The notes beneath the pieces were generated by a model. That model was not told where the DNA came from, ran no database searches, and saw only the letters and a program-made list of their open reading frames with translations. Positions 1-10,474 of a DNA stretch of 64,000 nt are shown piece after piece (positions within the stretch are counted from its first letter, which is position 1; every line of letters starts with the position of its first letter). The stretch comes from Acidimicrobiales bacterium (GTDB lineage: Bacteria; Actinomycetota; Acidimicrobiia; Acidimicrobiales; Aldehydirespiratoraceae): positions 31,733 to 95,732 of the forward strand of contig JAVJSI010000008.1 of the NCBI GenBank assembly GCA_040219515.1. The letters run 5' to 3'. A program made the position numbers and the translations under genes.

Positions 1-2090
1 CCCTCGAGATCCCATTCCTCGACGATCTCGCTGACGCAGTAGGTGGCCACTGCGGCCTCGATGGCGTCCTGGAGGTATTCGAGTGCCTCCTCCCGCAGGT
101 CGGCGCCGTCGAGGATCTGGCCACGGCGCTTGTAGATGACCTTGCGCTGCTCGTTCATCACCTCGTCGTACTTGAGGACGTTCTTGCGGGTCTCGGCGTT
201 GCGGGCCTCGACGGTGTTCTGGGCCCGCTCGATGGCCTTGGTGACCATCTTCGCCTCGATCGGCACGTCGTCGGGCAGCGCCCGATCCATCACCCAGTTC
301 ATCGCGCCGGTGGCGAAGAGACGCATCAGCTCGTCCTCGAGCGAGAGGTAGAACCGGCTGGCGCCCGGGTCACCCTGGCGGCCCGAACGACCGCGGAGCT
401 GGTTGTCGATCCGACGGCTCTCGTGACGCTCGGTACCGAGAACGTAGAGACCACCGAGGTCGAGGACCTTCTGCTTCTCGGCATCGGTCGTGGCGCGGTG
501 GGCGGCGAGTCGCTCGTCGAGCAGCGCCTTGCCCTCGTCGCTCGCCGGATCGAGCCCCTCGGCCCGCACGTCGCGTTCGGCGAGTCCTTCGGGGTTGCCA
601 CCGAGCAGGATGTCGACACCACGACCGGCCATGTTGGTGGCCACCGTGATCGAACCCAGACGGCCGGCCTGGGCCACCACCTCGGCCTCGCGGGTGTGCT
701 GCTTCGCGTTGAGCACCTCGTGTGGAATACCCCGCTTCTCGAGCTCGCGGGAGAGCTTCTCGGACTTCTCGACCGACACCGTGCCGACCAGCACCGGCTG
801 CCCGGTCTCGTGCTTCTCGGCGAGGTCGTCGACACAGGCCGCGAACTTGGCGTCCTCGGTCTTGTAGATGAGGTCGCCGTCGTCGACCCGGGCCAGGGGA
901 CGGTGCGTGGGGACGGGGATCACGTGGAGCCCGTAGGTGGACACGAACTCCGACGCCTCGGTCTCCGCGGTACCGGTCATACCGGCAAGACGGTCGTAGA
1001 GCCGGTAGTAGTTCTGGAGGGTGATCGTGGCGAGCGTCTGATTCTCTTCCTTGATCGCCACGCCCTCCTTGGCCTCGACCGCCTGGTGGAGACCATCGGA
1101 CCAACGGCGCCCGTCGAGCACTCGGCCGGTGAACTCGTCGACGATCTTGGCCGCGCCGTCCTCGATGATGTAGTCCTTGTCGCGCTTGTACAGCTCCTTG
1201 GCCCGAAGTGCAGCCTGGAGCTGGTGCACGAGGTTGGCCGACACCTGGTCGTAGAGGTTGTCGATGCCGAGCGCCCGCTCGACCGCGTGAATGCCCTCCT
1301 CGAGCGGCGCAACCGTGCGCTTCTCCTCGTCGACCTCGTAGTGCACATCGCGCTGCAGACCCCGGGCGATGGACGCGAACTTCACGTAGAGCTTGGCGGC
1401 GTCGGCGACCCGACCCGAGATGATCAACGGCGTACGGGCCTCGTCGATCAGGATGGAGTCGATCTCGTCGACGATGCAGTAGTGGTGACCACGCTGCACC
1501 TGCTTCTCGCGCGACATCGCCATGTTGTCGCGGAGGTAATCGAAACCGAACTCGTTGTTCGTGCCGTAGGTGATGTCGCATGCGTACTGCTCGCGCTTGA
1601 ACGCAGCGTCGCGATTGCCCGGGATGACGAGACCGACGTCGAGGCCCATCCAGCCGTAGACCTGCCCCATCCACTCGGCGTCGCGACTGGCCAGGTAGTC
1701 GTTGACCGTGACGACGTGGACACCCTTGCCGGTGACGCCGTTGAGATAGATCGGCAGTGTCGAGGTGAGGGTCTTGCCCTCACCCGTCTTCATCTCGGCC
1801 ACCCAGCCGAGATGCAGCGCAGCACCGCCGACGAGTTGCACGTCGTAGTGGCGCTGGCCGAGCACGCGCGACGCAGCCTCACGGATGACGGCGAAGGACT
1901 CGATCAGCAGATCGTCGGGCTCCTCGCCCTGGTCGAGGCGCGACCGGAACTCGCCGGTCTTGGCTCGGAGTTGGTCGTCGCTCAGGGCCTGCATTTCAGG
2001 CTCGAGTGCGTTGATGTCGGGTACGAGGGCCTGAACCGCCTTCAGTTTTCGACCCTCACCGCTTCGCAGAACTCGATCAAAGATGCTCAT
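1..2090 (-). CDS. secA: Preprotein translocase ATPase SecA, C-terminus cut by window edge
   Basis: This is the motor ATPase that drives unfolded Sec substrates through SecYEG at the cytoplasmic membrane. The ATG at 2090 has a GGAGAG ribosome site just upstream, and 696 codons are visible. The N-terminus reads [17 protein letters not shown]. Walker A MKTGEGKT is at residues 100-107 and Walker B DEID at 208-211. [10 protein letters not shown] (near 485-495) and [10 protein letters not shown] (near 565-573) belong to the second motor domain. The scaffold end, linker and C-terminal tail lie outside the window. It starts 33 bp after a response regulator stop codon and follows hpf, as in other actinobacteria. 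Actinobacteria often carry SecA1 and SecA2. The hpf neighbour argues for the housekeeping SecA1. Confidence 0.97.
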   Translation of the reverse strand, partial: MSIFDRVLRSGEGRKLKAVQALVPDINALEPEMQALSDDQLRAKTGEFRSRLDQGEEPDDLLIESFAVIREAASRVLGQRHYDVQLVGGAALHLGWVAEMKTGEGKTLTSTLPIYLNGVTGKGVHVVTVNDYLASRDAEWMGQVYGWMGLDVGLVIPGNRDAAFKREQYACDITYGTNNEFGFDYLRDNMAMSREKQVQRGHHYCIVDEIDSILIDEARTPLIISGRVADAAKLYVKFASIARGLQRDVHYEVDEEKRTVAPLEEGIHAVERALGIDNLYDQVSANLVHQLQAALRAKELYKRDKDYIIEDGAAKIVDEFTGRVLDGRRWSDGLHQAVEAKEGVAIKEENQTLATITLQNYYRLYDRLAGMTGTAETEASEFVSTYGLHVIPVPTHRPLARVDDGDLIYKTEDAKFAACVDDLAEKHETGQPVLVGTVSVEKSEKLSRELEKRGIPHEVLNAKQHTREAEVVAQAGRLGSITVATNMAGRGVDILLGGNPEGLAERDVRAEGLDPASDEGKALLDERLAAHRATTDAEKQKVLDLGGLYVLGTERHESRRIDNQLRGRSGRQGDPGASRFYLSLEDELMRLFATGAMNWVMDRALPDDVPIEAKMVTKAIERAQNTVEARNAETRKNVLKYDEVMNEQRKVIYKRRGQILDGADLREEALEYLQDAIEAAVATYCVSEIVEEWDLE

Positions 2091-2123
2091 GACTCTCCGG
2101 ACTCTACCCACCCGCTCGCGCCA

Positions 2124-2828
2124 TCAGGGGTCGATCAACCGACTCCGCATCGCATAGAGCACTGCCTCGGTACGGGTGGCGAGCTGCAGCTTCTCGAGGA
2201 TATTGCGGACATGGTTCCGCACCGCGTGATGCGTCATGTCGGTGGCCGCGGCGATCGCCGCGTTGTCCGCGCCCTCGGCCATCGCCTCGAGCACCGCGAC
2301 CTCACGCGCAGTGAGAATGGGCGAACGCCATGCGTCGTCGGTGTTGCGGGTGTCGACGTCGAGGGCGACACGCTGGTCGGCGCGACGTGCGAGCGCCGCG
2401 AACTCGTGCAGCAGACGACCGGCGAGCGGCGGGGACACGAAACTGTGCCCCTTCGCCACCTGGCGAGCGGACCGAGCGATGTCGGTGATCGACGTCTCCT
2501 TGAGGAGGTAACCGGCCGCGCCGGCCTTCACCGCCTCCAGCAGATCATCGGTGTCGTCGGACACGCTGAGCATCAGTACGCGGGTGGTCGGTACGGCGTC
2601 GAGGATGCGGCGGGTCGCTTCGATGCCCCCGATCCCCGGCATGCGCACGTCCATCAGGACGACGTCGGGGGCCAAGGAGGTTGCGAGGTCGACGGCCTCT
2701 TCGCCGTCCGCCGCCTCCGCCACCACGTCGAGGTCGGCGGCGTCGTCGAGCTCCATCACGAGGCCGCGTCGATAGAGCGCATGGTCGTCGACCACGAGTA
2801 CGCGCAACTCGACCGCCCTGTCCGGCAT
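2124..2828 (-). CDS. NarL/LuxR-family response regulator, orphan
   Basis: A 234-residue two-domain response regulator. The receiver domain covers residues 8-125, with the acidic pair D14-D15, phospho-acceptor D60 in LMDVRMPG, and a switch lysine in GYLLKET. The LuxR-type helix-turn-helix starts at about residue 168 (LTAREVAVLEAMAEG, with VRNHVRNIL in the recognition region). It should bind DNA when phosphorylated. No histidine kinase is encoded anywhere in the window, so its partner is unknown. The start at 2828 has an AGGCAGGAC ribosome site. It lies between hpf (51 bp upstream) and secA (33 bp downstream), so it may be co-transcribed with them. Confidence 0.92.
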   Translation of the reverse strand: MPDRAVELRVLVVDDHALYRRGLVMELDDAADLDVVAEAADGEEAVDLATSLAPDVVLMDVRMPGIGGIEATRRILDAVPTTRVLMLSVSDDTDDLLEAVKAGAAGYLLKETSITDIARSARQVAKGHSFVSPPLAGRLLHEFAALARRADQRVALDVDTRNTDDAWRSPILTAREVAVLEAMAEGADNAAIAAATDMTHHAVRNHVRNILEKLQLATRTEAVLYAMRSRLIDP

Positions 2829-2879
2829 GTCCTGCCTGTCGGCCGGTGCTCCGGTGTTCTGAGGCGCCTCGGCGGGGGG

Positions 2880-3455
2880 TCAGTCGGCTTCGTCGATCAG
2901 ACCGACATCGCCATCGTCACGGCGATAGACGACGGCACTGCGGCTGGTCTCCTTGTTGATGAAGAAGAAGAACCCGTGACCGAGCTCCTCCATCTTCTCG
3001 ACCGCATCCTCTGCATCGAGCGGGGCCAAGTGGAACCGCTTCGTGCGCACGATGCGGGGAACGTAGTCCTCTTCCTCGACGGTCTCCGGCTCCGCGACCG
3101 CGATCGCGGCCGCGACGTCGGCCGCAGCCCGCAACGAGTCGCCGGTGCCATGGGAGCGGCGCTGGATCTTGGTGCGCAGCTTGCGGATCTGCCGCTCGAG
3201 CTTGGCTTCGGCCAGATCGACGGCCGTGAACGGGTCGGGCGCGTGCACCTTGCACCGCAGATGGTGGCCGCTGCCCTTCAGGTGGACCTCACAGAACTGC
3301 TTGTCGGAGATGCGGGGGTTCTGGGCCTGGTCGAAATGCACCCCTGCGGTCTCCAGTCCATCGAGGTACTTGTCGAGCTGACCGATTTTCTCGTGGATCA
3401 CCTCCTCCAGTCTCGGCGTGATGACGACATGCCGTGCACTGATGGAGACATCCAT
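2880..3455 (-). CDS. hpf: Long-form ribosome hibernation promoting factor (HPF/RaiA)
   Basis: A 191-residue protein that binds the 30S decoding region and, in the long form, dimerises ribosomes into 100S particles under stress. The S30AE domain spans residues 1-105 (starts MDVSISARHVVITPRLE). A linker with Ala/Glu follows, then the C-terminal dimerisation domain from about 132, recognisable by YVPRIVRTKRF and GHGFFFFIN. The same frame is open further upstream, but the ATG at 3455 is chosen because GGAGG lies 8 nt before it and the family motif begins there. A likely -10 TACCAT at 3488-3493 gives a short leader. It precedes the response regulator and secA, a conserved actinobacterial arrangement. 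Confidence 0.95.
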   Translation of the reverse strand: MDVSISARHVVITPRLEEVIHEKIGQLDKYLDGLETAGVHFDQAQNPRISDKQFCEVHLKGSGHHLRCKVHAPDPFTAVDLAEAKLERQIRKLRTKIQRRSHGTGDSLRAAADVAAAIAVAEPETVEEEDYVPRIVRTKRFHLAPLDAEDAVEKMEELGHGFFFFINKETSRSAVVYRRDDGDVGLIDEAD

Positions 3456-3487
3456 GCTTAACCTCCGAAGGATTGGGTCGTGGCCAG

Positions 3488-3493
3488 ATGGTA
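3488..3493 (-). promoter_or_regulatory. Probable -10 box of hpf
   Basis: TACCAT on the minus strand fits the actinobacterial TAnnnT -10. It would start transcription about 25 nt before the hpf ribosome site. No convincing -35 is visible. The 86-bp gap between the fibronectin gene stop and hpf also holds the 12-bp palindrome CGCCGATCGGCG without a T tract. Confidence 0.45.
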
Positions 3494-3541
3494 GACGCCC
3501 GGCAAACGCCGCGCCGATCGGCGGGTTCGAACACCCAGCCC

Positions 3542-6500
3542 TCAGGCCACGTACTCCTCGTCGTTGCGGCGTCGACGCCAGCCGAGGAGGAAGAGGAACC
3601 AGGCCAGCGCGAGGGCGCCCAACCACCACACCCCGGCGAATCGGGTCGCGTCGCCGGCCTCGGAGACGGGAGCTGCCGTCGCCGAGCGCTCGACGCCGAG
3701 CGCCACCTCGTCCCCATCGGACAACGACGTGCCGTCGTCGACCGGCTCGTCGTCGAGACCGCCGGAGGCGACATCGGACTCACTGTCGCTGTTGTCGCCC
3801 CATGCGGGGCCGCCGGCAGCAGTCCCGGCGCCGCTCCCGTCGACCGGCTCTGCTCCGGTCCGGCGACTGTTCGGTCCGGTGTCGTCCGAACCCGTGTCGT
3901 CCGATCCGGTGTCGTCCGAATCCGTGTCGTCCGATCCCGGGTCGGTCGCCGGCGTGTCATCCGAACCCGTATCGGTCGCCGGCGTGTCGGTGCCGCCCTT
4001 CTCGCCGGGGGTCACGTCCTCGTCGCCGGGGGTCACGTCTTTCTCGCCAGGGGTCACGTCCGGAGCAGGATCGACGATCTCGATGGTCTGGGCGACCGCA
4101 TCGGCCGGTAGGCGATTGGCATCCCCGTCCTGCTCAGCCGAGATCACACACGTGCCGTAGCCGAGGATCATCACGTCGCCGTCGACCAGGCTGCAGACAG
4201 TGCCCTCGCCGCTGGCGATACTCAGCACGACGGTCAGACCCGAATCGGCAGTCACGACCGGCGTGTACCGGTCGCCGACGTCGATGCTCTCCGGAGCGTC
4301 GGTGGCGAACTGGAGGATCTGCGAGGCCCGGAACACCGAGGCCTGGACCTCGGACACCATCGGAACGACGAGATAGTTGCCGGCGTCGATACCCATCAGT
4401 GGCTCGCCGTCGATGATGATCGTTGCCGTCTTGTTGAGACCCACCTCGGCGGTGTCGAACACACCCGTCACGACAGCAGGGTCGACGCTCACGTCGTCGT
4501 CGTCGATGATTCCGCGAAGGTCGAAGACGAGGTCGGCCGCCGTGGTGCCGTCGAAGGACCGATCGTCCGCGGTGATGAACAACTGGAGGGTCGGCGCCTC
4601 GATGCTGAGGGATTCGGTGACCGAACCCTCGAGCAAGGCGTCGTTCACGCTGGTGGTCACGTCGTAGGTGCCCACCGCGGTCGGAGGGACCGAACTGGTC
4701 GGATACGTCGTGTCGCCCGTTCCGGTGTAGGCACGAGTCACTGCGATCCCCGTGGGGTCGGTCACGGTGACGAGACCGACCGGCTCGCTGGTGTAGGTCT
4801 TCGTGAGGTCCGCGGTCGACAGGGCCACGTGGGTCGTGAAGGTCTGCACGGCTCCGAACATCGTTCCGTCTCCGGTCTCGAGCCGGGGCCGCACGTGGTA
4901 GACGGTTGCCGGATCGAGCCCCGTCGCCGCGGCCGTCGCGACGACGTCGGCGTCGCCCGTCACCGGATCGGGCGTTGCGACGTACTCGACGTCGTCGACG
5001 GTGCCGAGATCGGCTTCGTCGAGCGCAACCTCGAAGGTGGCCGTCCCGCTGCCCCCGTTTGCGTTCGCGGTGGCGCTGAGGAAGGCGGCGTCGTCATCCA
5101 GGACGGTGACATCACCGGCCACCGTGCGGGGCGGTGACGCGGTGGCGAAGGCGCCGATACCCACGGCCGAGATCGCCGCAACACGGACATCGAAGATGCT
5201 GTCGGGGTCGGGCAGCGTGAACGAGGCGTTCGTGCCGGCCGAGGCGCCCGAGGCGACCGTGGTCCAGTTCGTGGCATCGTCGGACCACTGGACCTGATAG
5301 CCGCTGATGGCCGAGCTCCCGGCACTGCCGTTGGTCCAGTTCAGGGCGGCCTGATCGCCGGTCACGGTCAGCGCAGTGATGCTGGGCTGGGCAGGAACCG
5401 TCCCGCCGACCACGGTGGTCAGCCGGGGGCTCGAACGGGGGCCGGTGCCGATTGCGTTGGTCGCCTCGATGGTGAAGTAGTAGGTCGTCCCCGATGAGAG
5501 CCCGGTGACAGTGCGCGAGGTCGACGTCGTGGTGTAGCTCGCCGAGATGCTGCCCTCGCTGGCTGCCGACCAGCGGATGATGTTGTAGGCGGTGATCGCG
5601 CTGCCGTTGTCGTTGACCGGATCCCAGGAGAGGGTCACGCTGTTCGACGTCGGCGACGCAACGAAGCCGGTGACGGCAGCGGGAATACCGGCCGGCTTCC
5701 CGCTCACCGAGGCGGACGGCGCGCTGCCGCCGACCTCGTTGAGCGCTCGCAGCTCGACCCCGTAGGTCCGGCCGTTGGTCAGGCCCGAGATCGTGAGCGG
5801 CGACGAGAGCGTCGGCGCCGCGACCCATGATCCGCCGTCGAGGCGATACTCGATCGTCTCGACGCTCGCCCCTCCGTCGGACGATCCCTGGCTGAAGGAG
5901 ACCTGTAGGTAGCCGCCGCCGGCGACGATGCCCGAGATGGTCGGTGCATCCGGCACGTCGACCGGCGTCGCGCTGACCGGACCGGCAGCCGCACTGGTGC
6001 CGATCGCATTGACCGCCGAGACCCGCACGACGTACTGGGTACCGTTGGTCAGGCCGGTGACCGTGGCCGCGGTCGCGCTACTGGTGCCGTCGGCGAAGAC
6101 CGAGAAGGGTCCGGCGGCGTTCGTCGCCACCTCGATCACATAGTCCGTGATCGAGGTGCCGCCGTCGCTCGCCGGCGCGCCCCAGTCCAACACCAGCGAC
6201 CCGCCTGCGGGGGTCGCGATGAGCGACGTCGGCGCGCCAGGCAAAGCTGCCGGCGTTGCGTCGACCGACGTCGAGGCCGCACCGGTGCCGACGGCGTTGA
6301 CCGCCCGGACTTCGACCGAGTAGGTCCGGCCGTTGGTGAGCCCGGAGATGGTGAAGGGATCTGCCGCGGTGGCAGCCGATGTCCAACTCCCGCTGTCGAG
6401 GCGGTACTCGAATGTGGTCACCGGTGACCCGCCATCATCGACGAGATCCACATCGACCTCGAGCTCGCCGGAGTTCGGCGTGAGGCTGATGGATGGAGCA

Positions 6501-9500
6501 TCCGGAACTGCGAGCGGGGTCACGGCCACGCGGGGCGAGCTGGCCTCGCCCTCGCCGGCACCATTGGTCGCAGCAACGTTGACGTAGAGCGTCACACCGT
6601 TCGTGAGACCGGTTGCCTCGCACGATGTGGCGGTGGTCGTGCACTGCCCGACCACCGAGCCACCGGTCGGAGCGTCGTACAGACGGGCGGTGTGACCCGT
6701 GATGGTCGAGCCACCGTCGTCGCTCGGGGCGGTCCACGAAACCGTGGCTTCGGCGTCGCCGCCGATTGCCCCGACCCCGGTCGGTGCTCCAGCCGTCGTG
6801 CGCGGCGTGCCGCTCACCGTTGCGGAGGGGGTTCCCGTCCCTACTGCGTTCGTCGCCCGCACCGCCACCGTGTGGCTCGTGCCGTTGACGAGCCCTGCGA
6901 TCGTGAAAGGACTCGAGAGGGAGCCCGCGTCGACCCACGAACCACCGTCGAGCCGATACTCGATGGCGGTGATCGAGGAGCCTCCGTCGGATCCGGCCAC
7001 GTAGGTGACGTCGAGTCGGCCGTCGGCGCCGGTTGCAACCACACTCGTCGGCGCCGACGGTGTGCCGAGCGGCGCCGCCAGCAACGAGACCGAGGCCTCA
7101 CCCGAACCGGCGCTGTTGACCGCCCGGAGCTGCACTGTGTACACGGTGCCGTTGGTCAGCGCTGCGCCCGAACCCGACTCCGTGGTGATCACGAGCGGCG
7201 AGCCCGTCGTCCCGGATGTCCTGGTCCGCCAGGTCGCACCACCGTCGGTGGAGTACTGGTAGGCGCTGATCGCCGAACCGCCGTCGGAGGCGGGCGCCGC
7301 GAAGGTGGCCGTGAGGATCGCATCGCCGGGCGCGACGTCACTGAGCGTCGGGGCATCGGGGGTCGTGCGAACGGCGACACTGGCCGGCGAGGACGCCGCG
7401 CCGTCGCCCACCGAGTTCACGGCGCGCACCGAGATGTCGTAGGTGGCTGAATTGCTGAGACCGGTGATCACGACGTTCCCCGACAGGGATCCGGTGTCGA
7501 CCCAGGAACCGCTGTCGAGGCGATACTCGTAGGCGGTGATGGCGGAGCCGCCGTTGGCGGGCGTGGTGAAGCTGACGGTGGCCGTGCCGTCGCCGCCGGT
7601 GGCGGAGGTGATCGTCGGCGTGTCGGGAACCGTGGTGGTGATACCCGACGCAACCGCCGACGCCGCGCCCGGGCCGGCCGCATTGACGGCACGGATCTCC
7701 ACCGGGTAGGTGACGCCACCGGTCAGCGGCGTCGTACCGTCGCTCGACAGCGTCGTGATCTGGAGTGGACTTCCCGTCGATCCGGCGTCCCGCGTGCGCC
7801 ACGTGGCACCGGCATCGGTCGAGTACTGGTAGGTGGTGATCGCGCTTCCGCCGTCGTCGGTCGGAGCGGTGAAGTCCACGTCGAGGGTGCCGTCGACGCC
7901 CGTGATCGTGCTGCCGACGATGGCGGGAGCGCTCGGCGTCGTGAGCGGCGTGCCGACCACGGTGGCCGAGGAGGTCCCCGAACCGACGCCGTTGACGGCC
8001 CGGACCTGCACCGAGTAGGAGGTGCCGTTCGTGAGGCCGGTGACCGTCAGCGGCGAGGCGGTCGACCCCGGCGACCGGGTCGACCAGCTACTGCCGCCGT
8101 TGACCGAGTACTCGTAGTTGGTGATCGGCGAGCCGCCGTTGTTCGGCGTCGAGAACGAGACCGTGAGAGCCCGGTCGGAGCCGGCCACCGAGATGGTCGG
8201 CGCCGCCGGCGTGCCCTTCGCGGTGACCGTCGACTCGTTGGAAGCCGGGCCCGACCCTGCCGCGTTGACCGCGCGTAGCTGCACGCCGTAGGTCTGTCCA
8301 CCGGTGAGGCCACTGATCGTCAGCGGGCTCGCGGTGGCAGCCGGCGAGCGGGTGATCCAAGTGTCGCCGCCGTCGACGGAGTACTCGACGTTCGTCACCG
8401 CGCTGCCGCCGTTGGCGCCGAGCGTAAAGGCCACGCTCACGGCACCGGTGTTCAGCGCGACGGCGGAGATGGCCGGCGCTGCAGGGACCGTGCGGGGTGT
8501 TCCCGACTGGACCGCAGACGCAGTTCCTGCGCCCGCGGCATTGATGGCGCGCACCTCGACGTCGTAGGTCGTGCCGTTCGTGAGTCCGGAGATCGTGAAC
8601 GAATCGGTCAGCGCCCCGGTCGAGCGCCACACACCGCCGTCGAGGCGGTAGTCGTGGCGAAGGATGTCGCTGCCGCCGTCGGAACTGATGTTGAAGTCGA
8701 CGATGAGCGAGCCGTCACCCGGGGTGAGCGGCGAGACCGAGGGAGTCGAGGGAATGGTGAAGGGTGTCTCGGCAAGAGGTGTCGTGTAGGCGCCGGTGCC
8801 CGCCGCATTGACGGCGGCAACGCGGAAGTAGCGGGTCTCGCCGTTGGTCAGCCCGGTCACCGTTGCCGAGGTCGTCGTCGACGTGCCGTCGGACACCGTG
8901 GTGTAGGTCCCGCCCGCACTGGCCGCGTGCTGGATGACGTAATCGGTGATGGCCGATCCGTTGGTGGCTGCCGGTGCCGTCCACGAGAGCGCGACGGTTC
9001 CGTTGCTCGCAACCGCGGCCAGCGCCGAAGGGGCGCCCGGGACGGCGCGTGGAGTACCACTGGCCGGTGCCGAGGCGGCCGATGCACCGATGCTGTTGAG
9101 CTCGCGGATCTCGATGTCGTAGCTCGTGCCGTTGATGAGGCCGCTGACCGTGATCCGGTTCGCAGTCTCGGTCGCGGTCACCCACGCGCCACCGTCGACG
9201 CGCGCCTCGTAGCCGGTGACTGGCGCATCGCTGTCGCCGGGCGTGAAGTCGAGGTGGAGACCGGAGTCGAAGGGGACGATGACGTCGATCACTGGCGCGT
9301 CGGGAACATCGCTGGGGGTGACACCGAGCGAGGTCGTATCGGAGACCGCCCCGATGCCGATGCTGTTCACGGCCGACACGCGGAAAAAGTAGGTGACGCC
9401 GTTCGTGAGTCCGGTCACCGTGGTTGCGGTCGCCGTCGAGGTGCCGTCGGCGAGCGTCGACCACGGACCCGCCAGGTTGGTCGCCTGCTCGATCACGTAG

Positions 9501-10474
9501 TCGCTGATCGGGGCGTTGCCCTCTGATGCCGGCGGGTCCCAGTCGAGGTCGACTTCTCCGGTTCCGGCCGTGCCCGCGAGGTTGAGTGGCTTGCTCGGCG
9601 TGCCCTCGTTGTAGCTGATGGTCATCGAACCGTGGGCGCTGTTGCCCGCGTAGAACTCATAGACCGTGGTCAGCCCAGCGAGCCCTGCGGTCGAGTTCGC
9701 TCCCGGGTACCCGCCGAAACCGAAGTACTCCGTCGCGCTGGCGCCGCCGTATTGGACATCGCCCTGGTCGCCACCTTGCGCGCCGCCACCGCCGGCACCC
9801 GAAGCACCGCCGTCGCAGCTGAAGCCCGGACTGCAGACGAGCGCCGTGTTCAGACCGGGACGGCCGATGGTCGAGGTTGCATCCGGCCGGGCCACGTGGT
9901 TCGGCTCCGCCTGTCGACCGACGATGGCGTAGAACTGACCGTTACCGCCGTTACCGCCGGCACCGCCGGCAACCACGTCCACACCATTGACCTGCAGGAC
10001 GGTGGCGGCACCACTGCCTCCACCACCACCGGACGAGCCATTCGGCCCGGCATTGCCACCCTTGGACCCGTCGTAGCCCGACAGCGGGTTCTGCCCACCG
10101 GAGCCACCGGGCGCATTGCCCTGGCTGCTGGTGCCGATTCCGCCGCCGCCACCTACGGCAACGGTCAGCGTGTCGCCGGGCGTCACCGCGATGGTGCCCG
10201 ACACGACACCGCGATAGCCGCCCGGCGTGGGCGACCCCTGCGAGTCGCCGCCACCGCGTCCGCCCTGACCGCCGACGAGCCGCACGTTGATCGAGGTCAC
10301 CCCGGCGGGCACGGTGAACGTCTCGGTGGTCCCGAGGTAGGAGAAGGTCTCGGTGATCGTCGCCGCGGCGGCCGGTGTGGCTGTGGCCAGCGCGAGCGAC
10401 GCCGCCACCATCATCACAGTGACCACCGAGGTGAGGGTGCGAGTGATCGCCCGAGAAGCTGTCGTTTGTGGCAT
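3542..10474 (-). CDS. Giant exported fibronectin type III repeat protein with Gly-rich head
   Basis: A 2310-residue surface protein. A signal peptide (hydrophobic core from about 15 to 35, ending PAAAATIT) is followed by a FTVPAGVTSINVRL segment and a glycine-rich domain of about 200 residues. Then come 16 tandem fibronectin-III repeats of about 90 residues, each with the consensus GLTNGxxYxVxVRAVNxxGxG, and a further Fn3-like segment. Two Ig-like bacterial modules resembling MBG/YDG domains (TADDRSFDGT, GIDAGNYLV) follow. Next is a low-complexity VTPGEKD and DDTGSDDTGS stretch, and finally a membrane helix (WWLGALALAWFLFLLGW) with RRRR after it. No LPXTG motif is present, so anchoring is by the C-terminal helix. 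Its ligand is unknown. No ribosome site is visible at the ATG. Confidence 0.93.
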   Translation of the reverse strand: MPQTTASRAITRTLTSVVTVMMVAASLALATATPAAAATITETFSYLGTTETFTVPAGVTSINVRLVGGQGGRGGGDSQGSPTPGGYRGVVSGTIAVTPGDTLTVAVGGGGGIGTSSQGNAPGGSGGQNPLSGYDGSKGGNAGPNGSSGGGGGSGAATVLQVNGVDVVAGGAGGNGGNGQFYAIVGRQAEPNHVARPDATSTIGRPGLNTALVCSPGFSCDGGASGAGGGGAQGGDQGDVQYGGASATEYFGFGGYPGANSTAGLAGLTTVYEFYAGNSAHGSMTISYNEGTPSKPLNLAGTAGTGEVDLDWDPPASEGNAPISDYVIEQATNLAGPWSTLADGTSTATATTVTGLTNGVTYFFRVSAVNSIGIGAVSDTTSLGVTPSDVPDAPVIDVIVPFDSGLHLDFTPGDSDAPVTGYEARVDGGAWVTATETANRITVSGLINGTSYDIEIRELNSIGASAASAPASGTPRAVPGAPSALAAVASNGTVALSWTAPAATNGSAITDYVIQHAASAGGTYTTVSDGTSTTTSATVTGLTNGETRYFRVAAVNAAGTGAYTTPLAETPFTIPSTPSVSPLTPGDGSLIVDFNISSDGGSDILRHDYRLDGGVWRSTGALTDSFTISGLTNGTTYDVEVRAINAAGAGTASAVQSGTPRTVPAAPAISAVALNTGAVSVAFTLGANGGSAVTNVEYSVDGGDTWITRSPAATASPLTISGLTGGQTYGVQLRAVNAAGSGPASNESTVTAKGTPAAPTISVAGSDRALTVSFSTPNNGGSPITNYEYSVNGGSSWSTRSPGSTASPLTVTGLTNGTSYSVQVRAVNGVGSGTSSATVVGTPLTTPSAPAIVGSTITGVDGTLDVDFTAPTDDGGSAITTYQYSTDAGATWRTRDAGSTGSPLQITTLSSDGTTPLTGGVTYPVEIRAVNAAGPGAASAVASGITTTVPDTPTITSATGGDGTATVSFTTPANGGSAITAYEYRLDSGSWVDTGSLSGNVVITGLSNSATYDISVRAVNSVGDGAASSPASVAVRTTPDAPTLSDVAPGDAILTATFAAPASDGGSAISAYQYSTDGGATWRTRTSGTTGSPLVITTESGSGAALTNGTVYTVQLRAVNSAGSGEASVSLLAAPLGTPSAPTSVVATGADGRLDVTYVAGSDGGSSITAIEYRLDGGSWVDAGSLSSPFTIAGLVNGTSHTVAVRATNAVGTGTPSATVSGTPRTTAGAPTGVGAIGGDAEATVSWTAPSDDGGSTITGHTARLYDAPTGGSVVGQCTTTATSCEATGLTNGVTLYVNVAATNGAGEGEASSPRVAVTPLAVPDAPSISLTPNSGELEVDVDLVDDGGSPVTTFEYRLDSGSWTSAATAADPFTISGLTNGRTYSVEVRAVNAVGTGAASTSVDATPAALPGAPTSLIATPAGGSLVLDWGAPASDGGTSITDYVIEVATNAAGPFSVFADGTSSATAATVTGLTNGTQYVVRVSAVNAIGTSAAAGPVSATPVDVPDAPTISGIVAGGGYLQVSFSQGSSDGGASVETIEYRLDGGSWVAAPTLSSPLTISGLTNGRTYGVELRALNEVGGSAPSASVSGKPAGIPAAVTGFVASPTSNSVTLSWDPVNDNGSAITAYNIIRWSAASEGSISASYTTTSTSRTVTGLSSGTTYYFTIEATNAIGTGPRSSPRLTTVVGGTVPAQPSITALTVTGDQAALNWTNGSAGSSAISGYQVQWSDDATNWTTVASGASAGTNASFTLPDPDSIFDVRVAAISAVGIGAFATASPPRTVAGDVTVLDDDAAFLSATANANGGSGTATFEVALDEADLGTVDDVEYVATPDPVTGDADVVATAAATGLDPATVYHVRPRLETGDGTMFGAVQTFTTHVALSTADLTKTYTSEPVGLVTVTDPTGIAVTRAYTGTGDTTYPTSSVPPTAVGTYDVTTSVNDALLEGSVTESLSIEAPTLQLFITADDRSFDGTTAADLVFDLRGIIDDDDVSVDPAVVTGVFDTAEVGLNKTATIIIDGEPLMGIDAGNYLVVPMVSEVQASVFRASQILQFATDAPESIDVGDRYTPVVTADSGLTVVLSIASGEGTVCSLVDGDVMILGYGTCVISAEQDGDANRLPADAVAQTIEIVDPAPDVTPGEKDVTPGDEDVTPGEKGGTDTPATDTGSDDTPATDPGSDDTDSDDTGSDDTGSDDTGPNSRRTGAEPVDGSGAGTAAGGPAWGDNSDSESDVASGGLDDEPVDDGTSLSDGDEVALGVERSATAAPVSEAGDATRFAGVWWLGALALAWFLFLLGWRRRRNDEEYVA

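Noticed and set aside
423..3461. A 1012-codon open frame on the + strand opposite secA and hpf
   Set aside because: It runs antisense to clear secA, response regulator and hpf genes. Long antisense frames are normal at this GC.
3481..3541. tRNA-like stretch with GGTTCGAA and a D-arm-like TGGTAGAC
   Set aside because: The T-loop would need eight bases, the T-stem does not pair properly and no acceptor stem forms. It also overlaps the hpf promoter.
3542..3700. LPXTG sortase anchor at the end of the giant Fn3 protein
   Set aside because: There is a membrane helix and arginines but no LPXTG-like motif.
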